Made by a program: the position numbers and the translations under genes. The notes below the pieces were generated by a model. The model made no database searches. It was not told the origin of the DNA and saw nothing but the letters and a program-made list of their open reading frames with translations. Source: Gammaproteobacteria bacterium (GTDB lineage Bacteria; Pseudomonadota; Gammaproteobacteria; Steroidobacterales; Rariloculaceae). Taken from it: a stretch of DNA of 57,955 nt. Positions 33,809 through 44,956 of the stretch are shown here, piece by piece. The DNA lies in the NCBI GenBank assembly GCA_003155415.1, contig PMCP01000137.1:4527-62481 (forward strand), read 5' to 3'. Position 1 is the first letter of the stretch; each line of letters opens with the position of its first letter.

Positions 33809-35299
33809 ATGGAGTTTCCCGTCAAGACCGGAGCGGCAGCGAGCCAACGCACCGAGTGTGCGATCTTGCCGGTGTTCGAAGATGGTCAGCTGCGTGGCGC
33901 CACTCGCGAGATCGACACGGCGGCGCGCGGCGTCATCAAGCAACTCGTGCGCAAAGGCGATGTTTCCGGCCGCCTCGGGGCCACGACGCTCATCCATCGC
34001 ACGCAGGGCACGGCCGCCACACGGTGGCTGCTCGTGGGCTGCGGCAAACATATCGAATTCGACACGCGCCGCCTCAGTTCGGCGCTCACGGCAGCCATTG
34101 CAGGATTGCGCAACAGCGGCACGAAAGAAGCCATCAGCTACCTGGCCTATGGTGTCGGCGACGGCCTGAATGCCGCGGAGGCGGCGCGCCACAGCGTCGA
34201 AGCCGCCCGCGCCAGCGTGTACCGCTTCGACGAGCTGAAGAGCCGCTCCGACCCGTCGCCGCGCCTCGCGCGGCTCGGCATCGCGGCAACGCGTGGCACG
34301 AATTCAGCGCCGCTGCGCGACGCAATCAAAGTTGGCACGGCGATCGCCAACGGCTCCGACCTCGCACGCGATCTCGGCAACCGCCCGCCCAACGTCTGTA
34401 CTCCGTCGCATCTGGCTGAAACGGCACGCACGCTCGCGCGGCGCTACCCGAAGCTCAAAGTCAAAGTGCTCGGTGAGCCAGAGATCCGCAAGCTCGGCAT
34501 GGGCGCGCTGCTGTGCGTGACGCAGGGGGCGGACGAGCCGCCGCGGCTGATCGTGATCGAGTATCGCAATGGCTCGCCCAAGGAGGCGCCGATCGCCCTC
34601 TGCGGCAAAGGTGTCACATTCGACACCGGCGGCATCTCGCTGAAGCCGCCGCCGAAGATGGACGAGATGAAGTACGACATGTCGGGCGCCGGCAGCGTGC
34701 TCGGCGCAATGTCCGCAATCGCCGAACTCGGCGCAGCCGTCAACGTCGTCGGCGTGATTCCGGCGTGCGAGAACATGCCGAGCGGTCGTGCCACGCGTCC
34801 TGGCGACATCATCAAGAGCATGTCTGGGCAAACCGTAGAGATCATCAACACGGACGCCGAAGGCCGTTTGATCCTGTGCGATGCGATTACTTATGCGCGC
34901 ACGTTCAAGCCGCGCTGCCTGATCGATATTGCTACGCTCACGGGCGCCTGCGTGATCGCGCTCGGCCACGTCTACACCGGCGTGTTCAGCAACGACGACA
35001 AACTCTCGGCCGACCTGATCGCAGCCGGTGACCGCGCGCTCGATCTCGCATGGCGCATGCCCGTGCACGAGGAATACGGTGAGTCGCTGCGCAGCAACTT
35101 CGCCGATTTCGCGAACTCGGGCGGCCGCGACGGCGGCGCAAGCGTCGGCGCGAACTTCCTGTCGCGGTTCGTCGACGGCGTGCCGTGGGCGCACCTCGAC
35201 ATCGCGGGCGTTGCCTGGCGCGCGAACTCACAGAAGGGCTCTACGGCGCGGCCGGTGCCGCTGCTGGTCGACTTCCTGTTGAATACCGAGCGGCAGTGA
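33809..35299 (+). CDS. pepA: Leucyl aminopeptidase PepA
   Basis: A 496-residue M17 aminopeptidase that removes N-terminal residues from peptides as a two-metal hexamer in the cytoplasm. The signature NTDAEGRL and the metal-binding GKGVTFDTGGISLKPP are seen, with the N-terminal regulatory domain before them. In some relatives PepA also binds DNA for site-specific recombination and pyrimidine gene control. AAGGAG at 33797-33802 is six bases before the ATG. holC follows with a GTGA overlap. Confidence 0.97.
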   Translation: MEFPVKTGAAASQRTECAILPVFEDGQLRGATREIDTAARGVIKQLVRKGDVSGRLGATTLIHRTQGTAATRWLLVGCGKHIEFDTRRLSSALTAAIAGLRNSGTKEAISYLAYGVGDGLNAAEAARHSVEAARASVYRFDELKSRSDPSPRLARLGIAATRGTNSAPLRDAIKVGTAIANGSDLARDLGNRPPNVCTPSHLAETARTLARRYPKLKVKVLGEPEIRKLGMGALLCVTQGADEPPRLIVIEYRNGSPKEAPIALCGKGVTFDTGGISLKPPPKMDEMKYDMSGAGSVLGAMSAIAELGAAVNVVGVIPACENMPSGRATRPGDIIKSMSGQTVEIINTDAEGRLILCDAITYARTFKPRCLIDIATLTGACVIALGHVYTGVFSNDDKLSADLIAAGDRALDLAWRMPVHEEYGESLRSNFADFANSGGRDGGASVGANFLSRFVDGVPWAHLDIAGVAWRANSQKGSTARPVPLLVDFLLNTERQ

Positions 35300-35730
35300 C
35301 GCAGGTCGACTTCTATATCCTCGAGGCCGATTCCGACGACGCGAGGCTCCGCCTCGCCTGCAAGATCGTCGATAAGGCCACGCAACTCGACCACCACGTC
35401 TTCATTCACTCCACTTCGGATGAAGAGGCGCGGAAGCTCGACGAGTTGTTGTGGACGTTCTCGCAGAACAGCTTCATCCCGCACCGCGTCGTGCGCGAGG
35501 CGCTCCCGGAGCCGCCACTCGAACCCGTGCTGATCGGCATCAATCAGCAGCCCGCACCGGGGCGGTGGGACGTCATGATCAACCTCGCCTTGGACGTGCC
35601 GGAGTTCTTTAGCCGTTACGAGCGCGTGGCCGAAGTCGTCGACGGCAACACTGCCCGCCGCGAGCACAGCCGCGAGCGCTATCGGTTCTACCGCGACCGC
35701 GGCTACAAGCTGAACACCCACCAGGTCTAA
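35296..35730 (+). CDS. holC: DNA polymerase III chi subunit HolC
   Basis: A 144-residue clamp-loader accessory protein that links the psi subunit and SSB to the polymerase III holoenzyme. It shows the N-terminal VDFYIL, AQL-like helix KATQLDHHVFIHS, LDELLWTFSQNSFIPH and PVLIG. GTG 35296 overlaps the pepA stop (GTGA) and gives a normal-length product; the upstream extension to 35185 is pepA in another frame. Its position between pepA and valS is conserved. Confidence 0.95.
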   Translation: MTQVDFYILEADSDDARLRLACKIVDKATQLDHHVFIHSTSDEEARKLDELLWTFSQNSFIPHRVVREALPEPPLEPVLIGINQQPAPGRWDVMINLALDVPEFFSRYERVAEVVDGNTARREHSRERYRFYRDRGYKLNTHQV

Positions 35731-35733
35731 TGC

Positions 35734-36021
35734 ATGCCATCTGAAGAGCCGCTCGAGATCATCGACACGAATATTCCAGTGCTCACCGACGTGATTCGCG
35801 GCACCGCGCTGCCCGCTTTGGACCGGGATTCTCTTATCGCCGAGCTGCAGACGAAGCTCGCCTCGCGAACCTTCGCACTCGCGGACGAGCTTCTGCGCTC
35901 GTCGTTCAACGCCATGGAAGCGACACTGTTCGAGCAAATCTCAGCACGGTTGCGAAGCGAGCTCCCGGAGCTCATCGATGGGACGCTGCGCGAGCATCTC
36001 CACGGCACGGACAACGATTAA
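35734..36021 (+). CDS. Small acidic protein between holC and valS
   Basis: A 95-residue acidic, helix-rich protein starting at ATG 35734, three bases after the holC stop and ending eight bases before valS. It opens with [19 protein letters not shown], and the IPVLTDVI segment recalls the short conserved motif of DUF2486-type proteins known from betaproteobacteria. The rest ([39 protein letters not shown]) looks like amphipathic helices. It must be co-transcribed with holC and valS. Function unknown; family link is from memory of the motif only. Confidence 0.7.
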   Translation: MPSEEPLEIIDTNIPVLTDVIRGTALPALDRDSLIAELQTKLASRTFALADELLRSSFNAMEATLFEQISARLRSELPELIDGTLREHLHGTDND

Positions 36022-36029
36022 GGAAGATC

Positions 36030-38792
36030 GTGAAGAAGGACTACAGCCCCACAGAGATCGAAGCTCGGCACTACGCACGCTGGGAGGCGGCCGGCTATTT
36101 CGCGCCCGCAGGCGACGGCGCGCCCTACTGCATCGTAATTCCGCCGCCCAACGTCACGGGCACGCTGCACATGGGCCACGCGCTGCAAGACACGATCATG
36201 GACGCCCTCACGCGCTACCACCGCATGCTGGGCCGGCGCACGCTGTGGCAGCCAGGCACCGACCACGCCGGCATCGCCACACAAATGGTGGTCGAACGGC
36301 TGCTCGAGCGCGAAGGCACGTCGCGCACGCAACTCGGTCGCGAGAAGTTCCTCGAACGCGTTTGGCAGTGGAAGGAACGCTCTGGCAATACGATCGCGCG
36401 ACAGATGCGCCGGCTCGGCACCTCCGTCGACTGGTCGCGTGACCGGTTCACGATGGACCCTGGGCTGTCGCGAGCTGTGCTCGAAGTGTTCGTGCGGCTG
36501 TATGACGAAGGCCTCATCTATCGCGGCAAGCGCCTCGTGAACTGGGACCCCGTTCTGCACACCGCGATCTCGGACCTCGAGGTCGTCAGCAGTGAAGAGC
36601 GCGGCAAGCTGTGGCACCTGCGCTACCCCGTCGTTGGCGATGCCGCCAATGCCGTCCTAATCGTGGCCACGACGCGACCGGAGACGATGCTCGGCGACAC
36701 TGCGGTCGCCGTGCACCCGGCAGACGAACGCTACCGCCACCTCGTCGGCAAGGAAGTCGAGCTGCCGCTCACGGGACGGCGAATTCCGATCATCGCCGAC
36801 GAGTACGTCGACCCCGAGTTCGGCACGGGCTGCGTGAAGATCACCCCGGCACACGACTTCAACGACTATGAGGTGGGCTTGCGGCATGCGCTGCCGATGA
36901 TCGGCGTGCTCGACGCGAGCGCGCGCATCAACGACAACGCACCGACGGCATATCGCGGCCTCGACCGCTTCGTTGCACGCAAGCGTGTGCTCGAGGATCT
37001 CACTGCACAGAATCTCCTCGAGAAGATCGACGAGCACACGTCGATGCTGCCACGCGGCGAGCGTAGCGGCGCGGTCGTCGAGCCGATGCTCACGGACCAG
37101 TGGTACGTGCGCGCGCAGCCGCTGGCGGAGCCCGCCATCGAAGCCGTCGAGCAAGGCCGCGTCCGCTTCATTCCAGAGACGTACGCGCGCGACTATTTCG
37201 ACTGGATGCACAAAATTCAGGACTGGTGCATCTCGCGACAGCTGTGGTGGGGCCACCGAATCCCCGCGTGGTACGACGACAAGGGCAACGTGTACGTCGC
37301 ACGCGACGAGGCAGAAGCGCGCAGCAAGCACAATATCGCCGCGAGCATCGCCCTGCGTCAGGACGAAGACGTGCTCGATACATGGTTCTCGTCGGCGCTG
37401 TGGCCGTTCTCCACGCTCGGCTGGCCCGACAAGACGCCGGAGCTCGCTGCGTTCTATCCCACGAGCGTGCTCGTCACGAGCTGGGACATCATCTTCTTCT
37501 GGGTCGCCCGCATGATCATGATGGGACTCAAGTTCGCGGGCGACGTGCCATTCCGCGACGTCTACATCTATTCGCTGATTCGCGACAGCGAAGGCCAGAA
37601 GATGTCGAAGAGCAAGGGCAACATCATCGACCCGATCGATCTGATCGACGGCGTCGATCTCGACACGCTACTCAAGAAGCGCATCGAGGGCCTGATGCAG
37701 CCGAACCTCCAGAAGGCCATCGAGCGCAACACCCGCAAGGAATTCCCGGAGGGAATTCCCGCGTTCGGTACCGACGCGCTGCGGCTCACGTTTGCATCGC
37801 TCGTGACTACGGGCCGTGACGTGCGCTTCGATATGTCGCGCGCCGAGGGCTATCACCGGTTCTGCAACAAACTCTGGAACGCAACGGCCTACGTGCTGAG
37901 CCAGCTGGATGGCATCGACGCAGGGCCCGCGCGACTCGGCACCGCCGACATTTGGATCCGCTCCCGGCTGCACGGCGTGATCGCCACGGTGCACGAGAAC
38001 TTCGCGGCGTATCGGCTCGACGTGGTGATCCAGACGCTATATGACTTCGCGTGGCACGAGTTCTGCGACTGGTATCTCGAGCTGACGAAAGCCGTGCTCA
38101 CGGCGCCCGATGCCGATCCGGCATTGAAGCGCGGTGCACAAAATACGCTCGCCGACGTGCTCTCAGCGCTGCTAAAGCTGTTGCACCCGCTGATGCCGTT
38201 CGTGACGGAGGAGCTGTGGCTCGAAATCGCAAAGCAGCGCGGCATCGCAAGTGAAACCCTGATGTTCGAGCGCTTTCCGGCAGCCGCGGACTTCGCCACC
38301 GATTCCGCGGTCGAGGACGAGATCGCGTGGCTCAAGGGCTTCGTCGTGGGTATTCGCCAGATCCGCGGGGAAGCGAATCTGCCACGGTCGAAGGCGCTGA
38401 CGGTGCGCATTGCCGATCCAAGCCCCTCCGATCGCGCACGACTCGCGACGCATCAACTGCATTTGCAAAAGCTCGCAGGCCTCGAACGTATCGAACTGCT
38501 TGAGCCCGGCGCGAACGTGCGCGGCGCGGCCACTGCATTACTCGGCGGCATGCGCATGCTGGTGCCGCTCGCGGGGCTGATCGACGTTTCGGCCGAGCGC
38601 GAACGCCTGAGCAAGCAACTCGCAAAAACGCGCGACGAGATCGAAAAAGCGCGACGCAAACTCTCGAACCAGAACTTCGTCGCCAATGCGCCACCCGAAA
38701 TTGTCGCGCAAGAGAATGCACGCATCGCCGACTTCGAGCAACGGGCCTCCCAGCTCGACGCCCAGATAGCGCGCCTCGCCGAACTCTCCTAG
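36030..38792 (+). CDS. valS: Valyl-tRNA synthetase ValS
   Basis: A 920-residue class I synthetase that charges tRNA-Val and edits misactivated threonine. The HIGH motif is HMGH (47-50, in [15 protein letters not shown]) and KMSKS is at 524-528. The CP1 editing domain lies between ([17 protein letters not shown]). The anticodon-binding domain and a C-terminal coiled coil ([21 protein letters not shown]) close the protein. The GTG start at 36030 has AGGAAG just before it. It is the last gene of pepA-holC-X-valS. Confidence 0.97.
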   Translation: MKKDYSPTEIEARHYARWEAAGYFAPAGDGAPYCIVIPPPNVTGTLHMGHALQDTIMDALTRYHRMLGRRTLWQPGTDHAGIATQMVVERLLEREGTSRTQLGREKFLERVWQWKERSGNTIARQMRRLGTSVDWSRDRFTMDPGLSRAVLEVFVRLYDEGLIYRGKRLVNWDPVLHTAISDLEVVSSEERGKLWHLRYPVVGDAANAVLIVATTRPETMLGDTAVAVHPADERYRHLVGKEVELPLTGRRIPIIADEYVDPEFGTGCVKITPAHDFNDYEVGLRHALPMIGVLDASARINDNAPTAYRGLDRFVARKRVLEDLTAQNLLEKIDEHTSMLPRGERSGAVVEPMLTDQWYVRAQPLAEPAIEAVEQGRVRFIPETYARDYFDWMHKIQDWCISRQLWWGHRIPAWYDDKGNVYVARDEAEARSKHNIAASIALRQDEDVLDTWFSSALWPFSTLGWPDKTPELAAFYPTSVLVTSWDIIFFWVARMIMMGLKFAGDVPFRDVYIYSLIRDSEGQKMSKSKGNIIDPIDLIDGVDLDTLLKKRIEGLMQPNLQKAIERNTRKEFPEGIPAFGTDALRLTFASLVTTGRDVRFDMSRAEGYHRFCNKLWNATAYVLSQLDGIDAGPARLGTADIWIRSRLHGVIATVHENFAAYRLDVVIQTLYDFAWHEFCDWYLELTKAVLTAPDADPALKRGAQNTLADVLSALLKLLHPLMPFVTEELWLEIAKQRGIASETLMFERFPAAADFATDSAVEDEIAWLKGFVVGIRQIRGEANLPRSKALTVRIADPSPSDRARLATHQLHLQKLAGLERIELLEPGANVRGAATALLGGMRMLVPLAGLIDVSAERERLSKQLAKTRDEIEKARRKLSNQNFVANAPPEIVAQENARIADFEQRASQLDAQIARLAELS

Positions 38793-38900
38793 CCTCTTCC
38801 TCCCCCAAACCGACGCTGCGCGCGCCTACAGGGGCGATGCGCTTCACAGTTGGCGGAAGTCGCGTTGTCGCGAGCGCACGTTTTGGGCGAACATGCGGAC

Positions 38901-39860
38901 ATGGCTACACCTACGCTGATTGCGACGCGCGGCGCCACCGACCACCAGGCGCTGATCCGCCCCGTGCTCGAGGCCCTCGACCGCATCATCGTCGGCAAGC
39001 CCCGCCAGATCGCCCTCAGCGTCGCGTGCCTGCTCGCGCGAGGCCATCTCCTGATCGAGGACGTGCCCGGCGTCGGCAAAACCACGCTCGCCCACGCGCT
39101 CGCGCGTGCGCTTGGCCTCTCGTACCACCGAATTCAGTTCACGAGCGACCTGTTGCCTGCCGACGTCATCGGCGTATCGGTGTTTCACCGCGACAGCAGC
39201 CGGTTCGAGTTCCACAAAGGCCCAGTGTTTTCGCAGCTCGTGCTGGCGGACGAGATCAATCGCGCAACGCCAAAAGCCCAGAGCGCGCTGCTCGAGGCCA
39301 TGGAAGAGCGCCAGGTGACGGCCGACGGCACGACGTATTCCCTGCCCGCGCCGTTCTTCGTCGTCGCGACGCGCAATCCGGCAAACCAGATCGGCACATT
39401 CCCGCTGCCCGAGTCACAGCTCGACCGGTTCCTCATGCAGATCGAGCTCGGGTACCCGGCGCCGAGCGACGAACGCGCGTTGCTCGCGAACGGCGAGCGT
39501 CGCGCACTTGTCGAGCAACAGCACGCAGTGGTCTCACTCGACGCGCTGCTTCGCCTGCAGGACCAGGTCGGCAAGGTCCATGTGGCCGAGCCGCTGCTCG
39601 ACTACGTGCAGGCAATACTCGCGTACACTCGAGAGTCCGGCGAGTTCGTGGCGGGGCTCTCGCCGCGCGCCGGCATTGGCCTTCTACGCGCCGCGCAGGC
39701 GTGGGCGCTCGTGAACGGTCATGGCGGCGTGCACCCCGAGGACATTCAGGCCGTGCTCGGAAGTATCGTCGCGCACCGGCTGCAGCTCGCGCACGGCGGC
39801 TCGATCGAGCGCGGCGCGAATCTCGGCGCCGCGATCCTCGCCGCGGTACCTGTGCCTTGA
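38901..39860 (+). CDS. MoxR-family AAA+ ATPase
   Basis: A 319-residue AAA+ ATPase (MoxR/RavA group). Walker A GVGKTTLA (about residues 57-64), Walker B LVLADEINRATPKAQSALL and sensor 1 VVATRNPANQIGTFPLPESQ are clear, and the C-terminal lid domain follows. MoxR ATPases act as chaperone-like partners of the DUF58/VWA proteins encoded next to them. ATG 38901 was preferred to TTG 38850 as it gives the usual short N-terminus; ribosome-binding sites are weak for both. The DUF58 gene begins 23 bases after. Confidence 0.93.
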   Translation: MATPTLIATRGATDHQALIRPVLEALDRIIVGKPRQIALSVACLLARGHLLIEDVPGVGKTTLAHALARALGLSYHRIQFTSDLLPADVIGVSVFHRDSSRFEFHKGPVFSQLVLADEINRATPKAQSALLEAMEERQVTADGTTYSLPAPFFVVATRNPANQIGTFPLPESQLDRFLMQIELGYPAPSDERALLANGERRALVEQQHAVVSLDALLRLQDQVGKVHVAEPLLDYVQAILAYTRESGEFVAGLSPRAGIGLLRAAQAWALVNGHGGVHPEDIQAVLGSIVAHRLQLAHGGSIERGANLGAAILAAVPVP

Positions 39861-39883
39861 CGCCCGCCGTTCGGCACTGAGCG

Positions 39884-40852
39884 ATGCCAGCCACAGCTCG
39901 CGTCATGGAACGTTGGGCGGCCAATTGGGCGCGCCGACGTCAGGGCGGGGATTCTCACAGCGTCGCGTTGGCGCGGCGTCGCATCTACATTCTGCCGACC
40001 CGCTTCGGCGTCGTGTTCGCCGTCATGGTGTTCGCAATGCTGCTCGGCTCCATCAACTACGGAGCGAGCCTCGGCTTCGCGCTGACGTTCCTGCTCGCGG
40101 GCTTGGGGTTGGTGGTGATGCATCACTGCCACAACAACCTGCTCGGTGCCGAGATCAAGTTCCTCGGGGCCGCTCCGGTGTTCGCCGGCGAGCGCGCCGA
40201 ATTTCGGGTGGCGGTCCACAACGCCGGCACGGCGGCGCGCTACGAAATCGAGCTCGTGCAACGCGGTCACCGGGCGGGCCCCGTCGACGTCGCAGCGGGC
40301 GGCACGGAGATCCTGAGACTTGGCATCGACACCCAGCGGCGCGGCTGGACGACGCTCGATCGTTTCACAGTGGAGACGCGACACCCCGGGCGTCTGCTAC
40401 GCGCGTGGACCTGGATCCACATGGACGCACGCTGCCTCGTCTATCCGCAACTGGCCGCGCCGGGCCGGCCACTGCCCGAAACCGCGGGCTACGGCACCGC
40501 AGGCCGGCCGAGTCCGGGCGACGAAGACTTCGCGGGGCTGCGCGCGGCCGCGCCCGGCGATCCGCCTCAGCGCATCGCTTGGAAAGCCTATGCCCGTAAT
40601 GATCAACTGCTGCTGAAGCAGTTTGCCGCTGGCGATCGCGCACCGTGCGTGCTCGACTGGGATACGCTCGCAGAGCTCGATCTCGAAGCGCGGGTATCAC
40701 AGCTCGCGCGGTGGTGCATAGACGCCGATGCCGAAGGCCGCGCGCTCGGCCTCGTCCTGCCCGGCGTGCGTGTACCTCTCGGCGCCGGGGTGAAGCACCT
40801 CGCCTCGTGCCTTGAAGCCCTGGCCCTGTTCGACGCGGGCATGGATCGATGA
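39884..40852 (+). CDS. DUF58 domain protein
   Basis: A 322-residue protein with two membrane helices near the N-terminus (FGVVFAVMVFAMLLGS and ALTFLLAGLGLVVMHH), an Ig-like region and the DUF58 core: VYPQL, GDEDFAGLRAAAPGDPPQRIAWKAYAR. Such proteins sit between a MoxR ATPase and a transglutaminase-like protein in pseudomonads and relatives. The role is unknown, perhaps in assembly or folding of envelope proteins. The stop overlaps the tgpA start (ATGA). Confidence 0.9.
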   Translation: MPATARVMERWAANWARRRQGGDSHSVALARRRIYILPTRFGVVFAVMVFAMLLGSINYGASLGFALTFLLAGLGLVVMHHCHNNLLGAEIKFLGAAPVFAGERAEFRVAVHNAGTAARYEIELVQRGHRAGPVDVAAGGTEILRLGIDTQRRGWTTLDRFTVETRHPGRLLRAWTWIHMDARCLVYPQLAAPGRPLPETAGYGTAGRPSPGDEDFAGLRAAAPGDPPQRIAWKAYARNDQLLLKQFAAGDRAPCVLDWDTLAELDLEARVSQLARWCIDADAEGRALGLVLPGVRVPLGAGVKHLASCLEALALFDAGMDR

Positions 40853-42870
40853 CTGCGCTGGCGCTACCTCGCGGCCGGGAGCTTTCGGGCGACGCACAGC
40901 GCCTGCTATGGACAAGCGCAATCGTAGTAGGCGCAAGCCTGCCGCACTGGGGCGCGCTCGCGGGCTGGACGCTCGCATTGCTCGCGGGTGCCGTCGCGTG
41001 GCGCCTCGCAGTGGCCCTTTACGGGTGGCCCATGGCACCGCGGTTCGTGCGCCTCCCGCTGGCGTTCCTGTCGTTCTGCGCCGTGCTGTTCCAGTATCGG
41101 ACGCTAAACGGCTCTGAAGCCGGCACGGCGCTGCTCGTCGTGATGGTCGCTCTGAAGTTCCTGGAGTCGAGCAATCAACGCGACCAGCTCGTGTTGATTC
41201 TGATCTCGTATTTCATGATGTTTGCGAGCGTGCTGACGGAGCGCGGCCCGCTGACGGCGACCTATCTCGTCGCGCTCGTCTGGGTCACCACCGTAGCGTT
41301 GCTGCAGCTCGGTCGCCGCGGCCCCCTGCTGCCCGTCCGCGCGACCGCCGTGCTTGCCGCGCGGCTGTTGCTGTATTCAGTGCCGCTCATGATCGTGTTG
41401 TTCGTCTTGTTTCCGCGGCTGCCAGGGCCACTGTGGGCTCTGCCGGGCAGCACGAGCAGCGGCGCCTCGGGCTTGAGCGACACGATGAGCCCCGGCGACA
41501 TCACCAACCTCGGTTTGTCCGACGAAGTCGCGTTCCGCGCCGAGTTCATGTCGCGCCCGCCGCCCGCCGGCGCCTTGTACTGGCGCGGGCCAACGCTCAC
41601 GCATTTCAATGGCCGCACATGGTCGATGCAGCAAGGCGCACGCCGCGGCGAGCGCGTGGCCGACACGATTGAATACCGCGGCGAGCCCACTCGTTACCGT
41701 GTGATGCTGGAACCGAACGGCCGCAACTGGGCATTCGCGCTCGACATGCCCGAGAGCTGGTCGCGCGACCGCGGCCTGCGAATGGGCAGCGACTATCAGC
41801 TCGGCATGTTCTTCGGCGGGCAGCGGACGCGTGTGCTCGATTACGAGGTGACCTCCTACGTCGACTACAGCGCGCGCGAGCCCCTGACGGCGGGCGAGAT
41901 CGCAACGTTCACGAGCCTGCCGGAAGGCAGCAGCCCCCGAGCAAGGGCCCTGGCGGCAACCTGGATCACGGACGGACCGAGCCCGAGCACAGTGATCGAC
42001 CGCGCGATGGGTTATCTGCGCTCGCAGCCTTTTCAGTACACGCTGACTCCGCCTGCACTCGGCGCACAACCCGTTGACGAGTTTTTGTTCGAAACGCGTG
42101 AAGGCTTTTGTGAGCACTACGCATCGGCGCTTACGGTGCTGTTGCGCGCGGCTGGATTGCCCGCGCGTGTGGTCATGGGTTACCAGGGCGGCGAGCTGAA
42201 CTCGATCGGCAGCTACTACATCATTCGCGAGTCGGATGCCCACGCGTGGACGGAGGTCTGGCTAGAGGACCAGGGCTGGGTGCGCGTCGACGGCGTCGCC
42301 GCGGTGGCGCCTGAGCGGGTCGCCATCGGCTCCGGCCGCTGGTCGGGCGCGGCCAGAACGGCCGTTGACCGAGTACTGAATCTCGGCTGGCTCAAGCGCA
42401 CGGCGTTGGCCTGGGACGCCGTGAATACACGTTGGCACGCGTGGGTCGTAGGCTACGGCCCCGAGCTGCAACGTGCGTTGCTCGACTCGTTTGGTGTTCG
42501 AAACCTCGAACGCACCGAACGCTGGACGCTGTTGCTGAGCCTCGCCGTCATCGCAACGGTCGGTGTGCTGCTCGCGTTGCGGCTCTACGCCGCCTGGCGC
42601 GAACAAGGGCGCCGACCGATCGATCCTGCGGCGCGGGCATTCGCGACTTTCGCGCGCCAGCTGGCACGGCTCGACGTCGCGCCGCGAGCCCCGGGCGAGC
42701 CGCCAGCCGCCTACGCGGCGCGCGCGGCCAAAACGTTACCGCCTGCGGCGGCAGACATCGGCGCAATCGTGGCCGCCTACCTACGTGCGCGGTACGAGCC
42801 CGACCCAGAGCTCGTGGCGCTGGCGGAGCTGCGGCAGCGTGTAAGCGTGTTTCGCCCGCAACGTGCCTAG
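40849..42870 (+). CDS. tgpA: Transglutaminase-like membrane protein TgpA
   Basis: A 673-residue protein: six or so N-terminal membrane helices (DUF3488), a large periplasmic transglutaminase-like domain and a C-terminal membrane helix ([21 protein letters not shown]) with a DUF4129-like tail. The catalytic triad is visible: Cys421 in [10 protein letters not shown], His465 in [10 protein letters not shown] and Asp481 in RVDG. Pseudomonas TgpA is reported essential, but its substrate is not known. With the MoxR and DUF58 genes it forms a three-gene unit. Its stop shares CTAG with the convergent prfC stop. Confidence 0.93.
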   Translation: MTALALPRGRELSGDAQRLLWTSAIVVGASLPHWGALAGWTLALLAGAVAWRLAVALYGWPMAPRFVRLPLAFLSFCAVLFQYRTLNGSEAGTALLVVMVALKFLESSNQRDQLVLILISYFMMFASVLTERGPLTATYLVALVWVTTVALLQLGRRGPLLPVRATAVLAARLLLYSVPLMIVLFVLFPRLPGPLWALPGSTSSGASGLSDTMSPGDITNLGLSDEVAFRAEFMSRPPPAGALYWRGPTLTHFNGRTWSMQQGARRGERVADTIEYRGEPTRYRVMLEPNGRNWAFALDMPESWSRDRGLRMGSDYQLGMFFGGQRTRVLDYEVTSYVDYSAREPLTAGEIATFTSLPEGSSPRARALAATWITDGPSPSTVIDRAMGYLRSQPFQYTLTPPALGAQPVDEFLFETREGFCEHYASALTVLLRAAGLPARVVMGYQGGELNSIGSYYIIRESDAHAWTEVWLEDQGWVRVDGVAAVAPERVAIGSGRWSGAARTAVDRVLNLGWLKRTALAWDAVNTRWHAWVVGYGPELQRALLDSFGVRNLERTERWTLLLSLAVIATVGVLLALRLYAAWREQGRRPIDPAARAFATFARQLARLDVAPRAPGEPPAAYAARAAKTLPPAAADIGAIVAAYLRARYEPDPELVALAELRQRVSVFRPQRA

Positions 42871-44462
42871 CTCGAGCCAGCGGCCTCGGCCGAGAGCTCG
42901 CGGGTCGTGAAGAACTGCACTTTCGGCCAGCGCTCCTGCGTCAGTGACAGGCTCACCGTGCTCGGCGCGAGATACACAAGCTGGCCCTGGTGATCACGAG
43001 CGACGTTGCCGATGAGTTTCTTCGTGAACTCATCGAGGTGAGCAGCATCGTCGCAACGAACCCAGCGCGCGGCAACTACTGCGATGCTTTCGAACGCGGC
43101 GTCGACGCTGTACTCGTCGCGCAAACGGAATGCCGCGACCTCGAACTGCAAGGGCCCCACGGCCCCTAAGATCAGGTCGTTGCCGAGCAGCGGACGAAAC
43201 AGCTGCGTCGCCCCCTCCTCGCACAGCTGCGCAAGACCTTTCTGTAGCGCCTTCAACTTCAGTGGGTCGCGCAGCACCGCGCGGCGGAACAGCTCCGGCG
43301 CGAAGCTCGGAATCCCGGTGAAGGCCATCGATTCGCCCTGCGTGAAGCTGTCGCCGATGTTGATCGTGCCGTGGTTGTGCAAGCCGATGATGTCGCCCGC
43401 ATAGGCCTCTTCGACGTGTTGGCGATCGGCTGCCATGAACGTGATCGCATCACCGACACGGACCTCGCGCTGCAACCGCGTGTGGAACATGCGCATGCCC
43501 GGCTCGTACGCTCCCGAGCAAATGCGCAGGAACGCGATGCGGTCGCGGTGCGCAGGGTCCATGTTCGCCTGGATCTTGAAGACGAAGCCGCTGAAAGCCG
43601 GCTCGTCCGGGCTCACGATGCGCACGGTCGTGCTGCGTGGCTGCGGCGCCGGCGCGAGCTGCGCGAACGCATCGAGCAGCTCGCGCACACCGTAGTTATG
43701 GATGGCGGCCCCGAAAAACACGGGCGTCTGCCGCCCGGCGAGGTACTGTGCGTGATCGAACGTCTTCGTGGCACCACGCACGAGCTCCACATCGTCGCGG
43801 AGCTCTTTCACGACCGTCTCACCGAGCGCTGCGACGAGATCGCCGTTCGCAATGCCTTGCACACGGCGCACGTCCGGCAATCGACTGCCGTCGCGCCCCT
43901 GATACAGGAAGGCGCAATCCTCCGCCAGGTGGTAGATGCCGCGGAACTCGCGGCCCATGCCAATCGGCCACGTCATCGGCACACATTCGATGTGGAGCAC
44001 GGTCTCGATGTCGTCTAGCAGCTCTATAGGCAAGCGGCCGTCGCGATCGAGCTTGTTGATGAAGCTGATGATCGGCGTTGTCCGCAGCCGGCACACCTCC
44101 ATGAGCTTGATCGTTCGGTTCTCCACGCCTTTGGCGGCGTCGATGACCATCAGCGCACTGTCGACGGCCGTCAACGTCCTGTAGGTGTCCTCGGAGAAAT
44201 CCTCGTGGCCCGGAGTGTCGAGCAGATTGATCAGCGCGTCCCCATACGGGAATTGCATGACCGACGACGTCACAGAGATGCCGCGCTCCTGCTCGAGTCG
44301 CATCCAGTCCGATGTCGCATGCCGGGTGGCTTTACGCCCTTTGACGGTGCCTGCCATCTGAATCGCGCCGCCAAACAGCAGCAGCTTCTCCGTCAGAGTG
44401 GTCTTGCCGGCATCGGGATGCGAAATGATCGCAAACGTTCGCCTTTTCAGGTGCTCGTTCAT
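42867..44462 (-). CDS. prfC: Peptide chain release factor 3
   Basis: A 531-residue translational GTPase that removes RF1/RF2 from the ribosome after peptide release. G motifs: [22 protein letters not shown] and NKLDRD. RF3-specific [15 protein letters not shown] at the start and the domain II/III sequence ([18 protein letters not shown]) are present. It begins with ATG 44462 and follows rimI by 20 bases, so it may belong to the pssA-udg-rimI-prfC transcript. Confidence 0.96.
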   Translation of the reverse strand: MNEHLKRRTFAIISHPDAGKTTLTEKLLLFGGAIQMAGTVKGRKATRHATSDWMRLEQERGISVTSSVMQFPYGDALINLLDTPGHEDFSEDTYRTLTAVDSALMVIDAAKGVENRTIKLMEVCRLRTTPIISFINKLDRDGRLPIELLDDIETVLHIECVPMTWPIGMGREFRGIYHLAEDCAFLYQGRDGSRLPDVRRVQGIANGDLVAALGETVVKELRDDVELVRGATKTFDHAQYLAGRQTPVFFGAAIHNYGVRELLDAFAQLAPAPQPRSTTVRIVSPDEPAFSGFVFKIQANMDPAHRDRIAFLRICSGAYEPGMRMFHTRLQREVRVGDAITFMAADRQHVEEAYAGDIIGLHNHGTINIGDSFTQGESMAFTGIPSFAPELFRRAVLRDPLKLKALQKGLAQLCEEGATQLFRPLLGNDLILGAVGPLQFEVAAFRLRDEYSVDAAFESIAVVAARWVRCDDAAHLDEFTKKLIGNVARDHQGQLVYLAPSTVSLSLTQERWPKVQFFTTRELSAEAAGSS

Positions 44463-44482
44463 GGGAGAAGAAGAGTTGTAAG

Positions 44483-44956
44483 TCAGTGGGACGGCGGCAG
44501 CATGAAAGCGAGGACGATGGCGTCCTCACGGCCGAATTCCGCTTGATAGTAGGCGGGGCGAATCCCGATTTGTTCGAACCCTACGGAACGATACAGCTGT
44601 TGCGCGACCGTGTTCGACGGGCGCACCTCTAGGAACACGCGCTCGGCCCCCGCCTCGTCGGCACGCTGCAGCAGATGACTCAGCAGCCGTCGGCCGTAGC
44701 CCAGGTGCTGAGCGTGCGGGTGCACACAGAGATTCAAGAGATGGGCCTCGCCGGACGCGACCGACATGATGCCGTAGCCCGTGACGCTACCCCCGACATC
44801 GAGAGCGAGGCAGTGATAGCCGGCCAGCAGGCAATCGCGAAAGATCCCGAGGCTCCACGGAAACTTGTACGCCGCACGTTCAACCGCCGCGACTGCTTTC
44901 AGATCTGCGGCCTGCATGAGCCTGACTTCGGTGCGTGGGTTGACAGCGGCGCTCAT
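44483..44956 (-). CDS. rimI: Ribosomal protein S18 alanine N-acetyltransferase RimI
   Basis: A 157-residue GNAT enzyme that acetylates the N-terminal Ala of ribosomal protein S18. The acetyl-CoA loop reads [15 protein letters not shown]; the C-terminal [26 protein letters not shown] is typical of RimI. ATG 44956 overlaps the udg stop (ATGA); a longer frame to 45001 would be udg in another frame. It lies between udg and prfC. Confidence 0.92.
   Translation of the reverse strand: MSAAVNPRTEVRLMQAADLKAVAAVERAAYKFPWSLGIFRDCLLAGYHCLALDVGGSVTGYGIMSVASGEAHLLNLCVHPHAQHLGYGRRLLSHLLQRADEAGAERVFLEVRPSNTVAQQLYRSVGFEQIGIRPAYYQAEFGREDAIVLAFMLPPSH

Noticed and set aside
33656-34192. N-terminal extension of lptF
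   Set aside because: It is antisense to pepA; LptF homology begins at GTG 33655.
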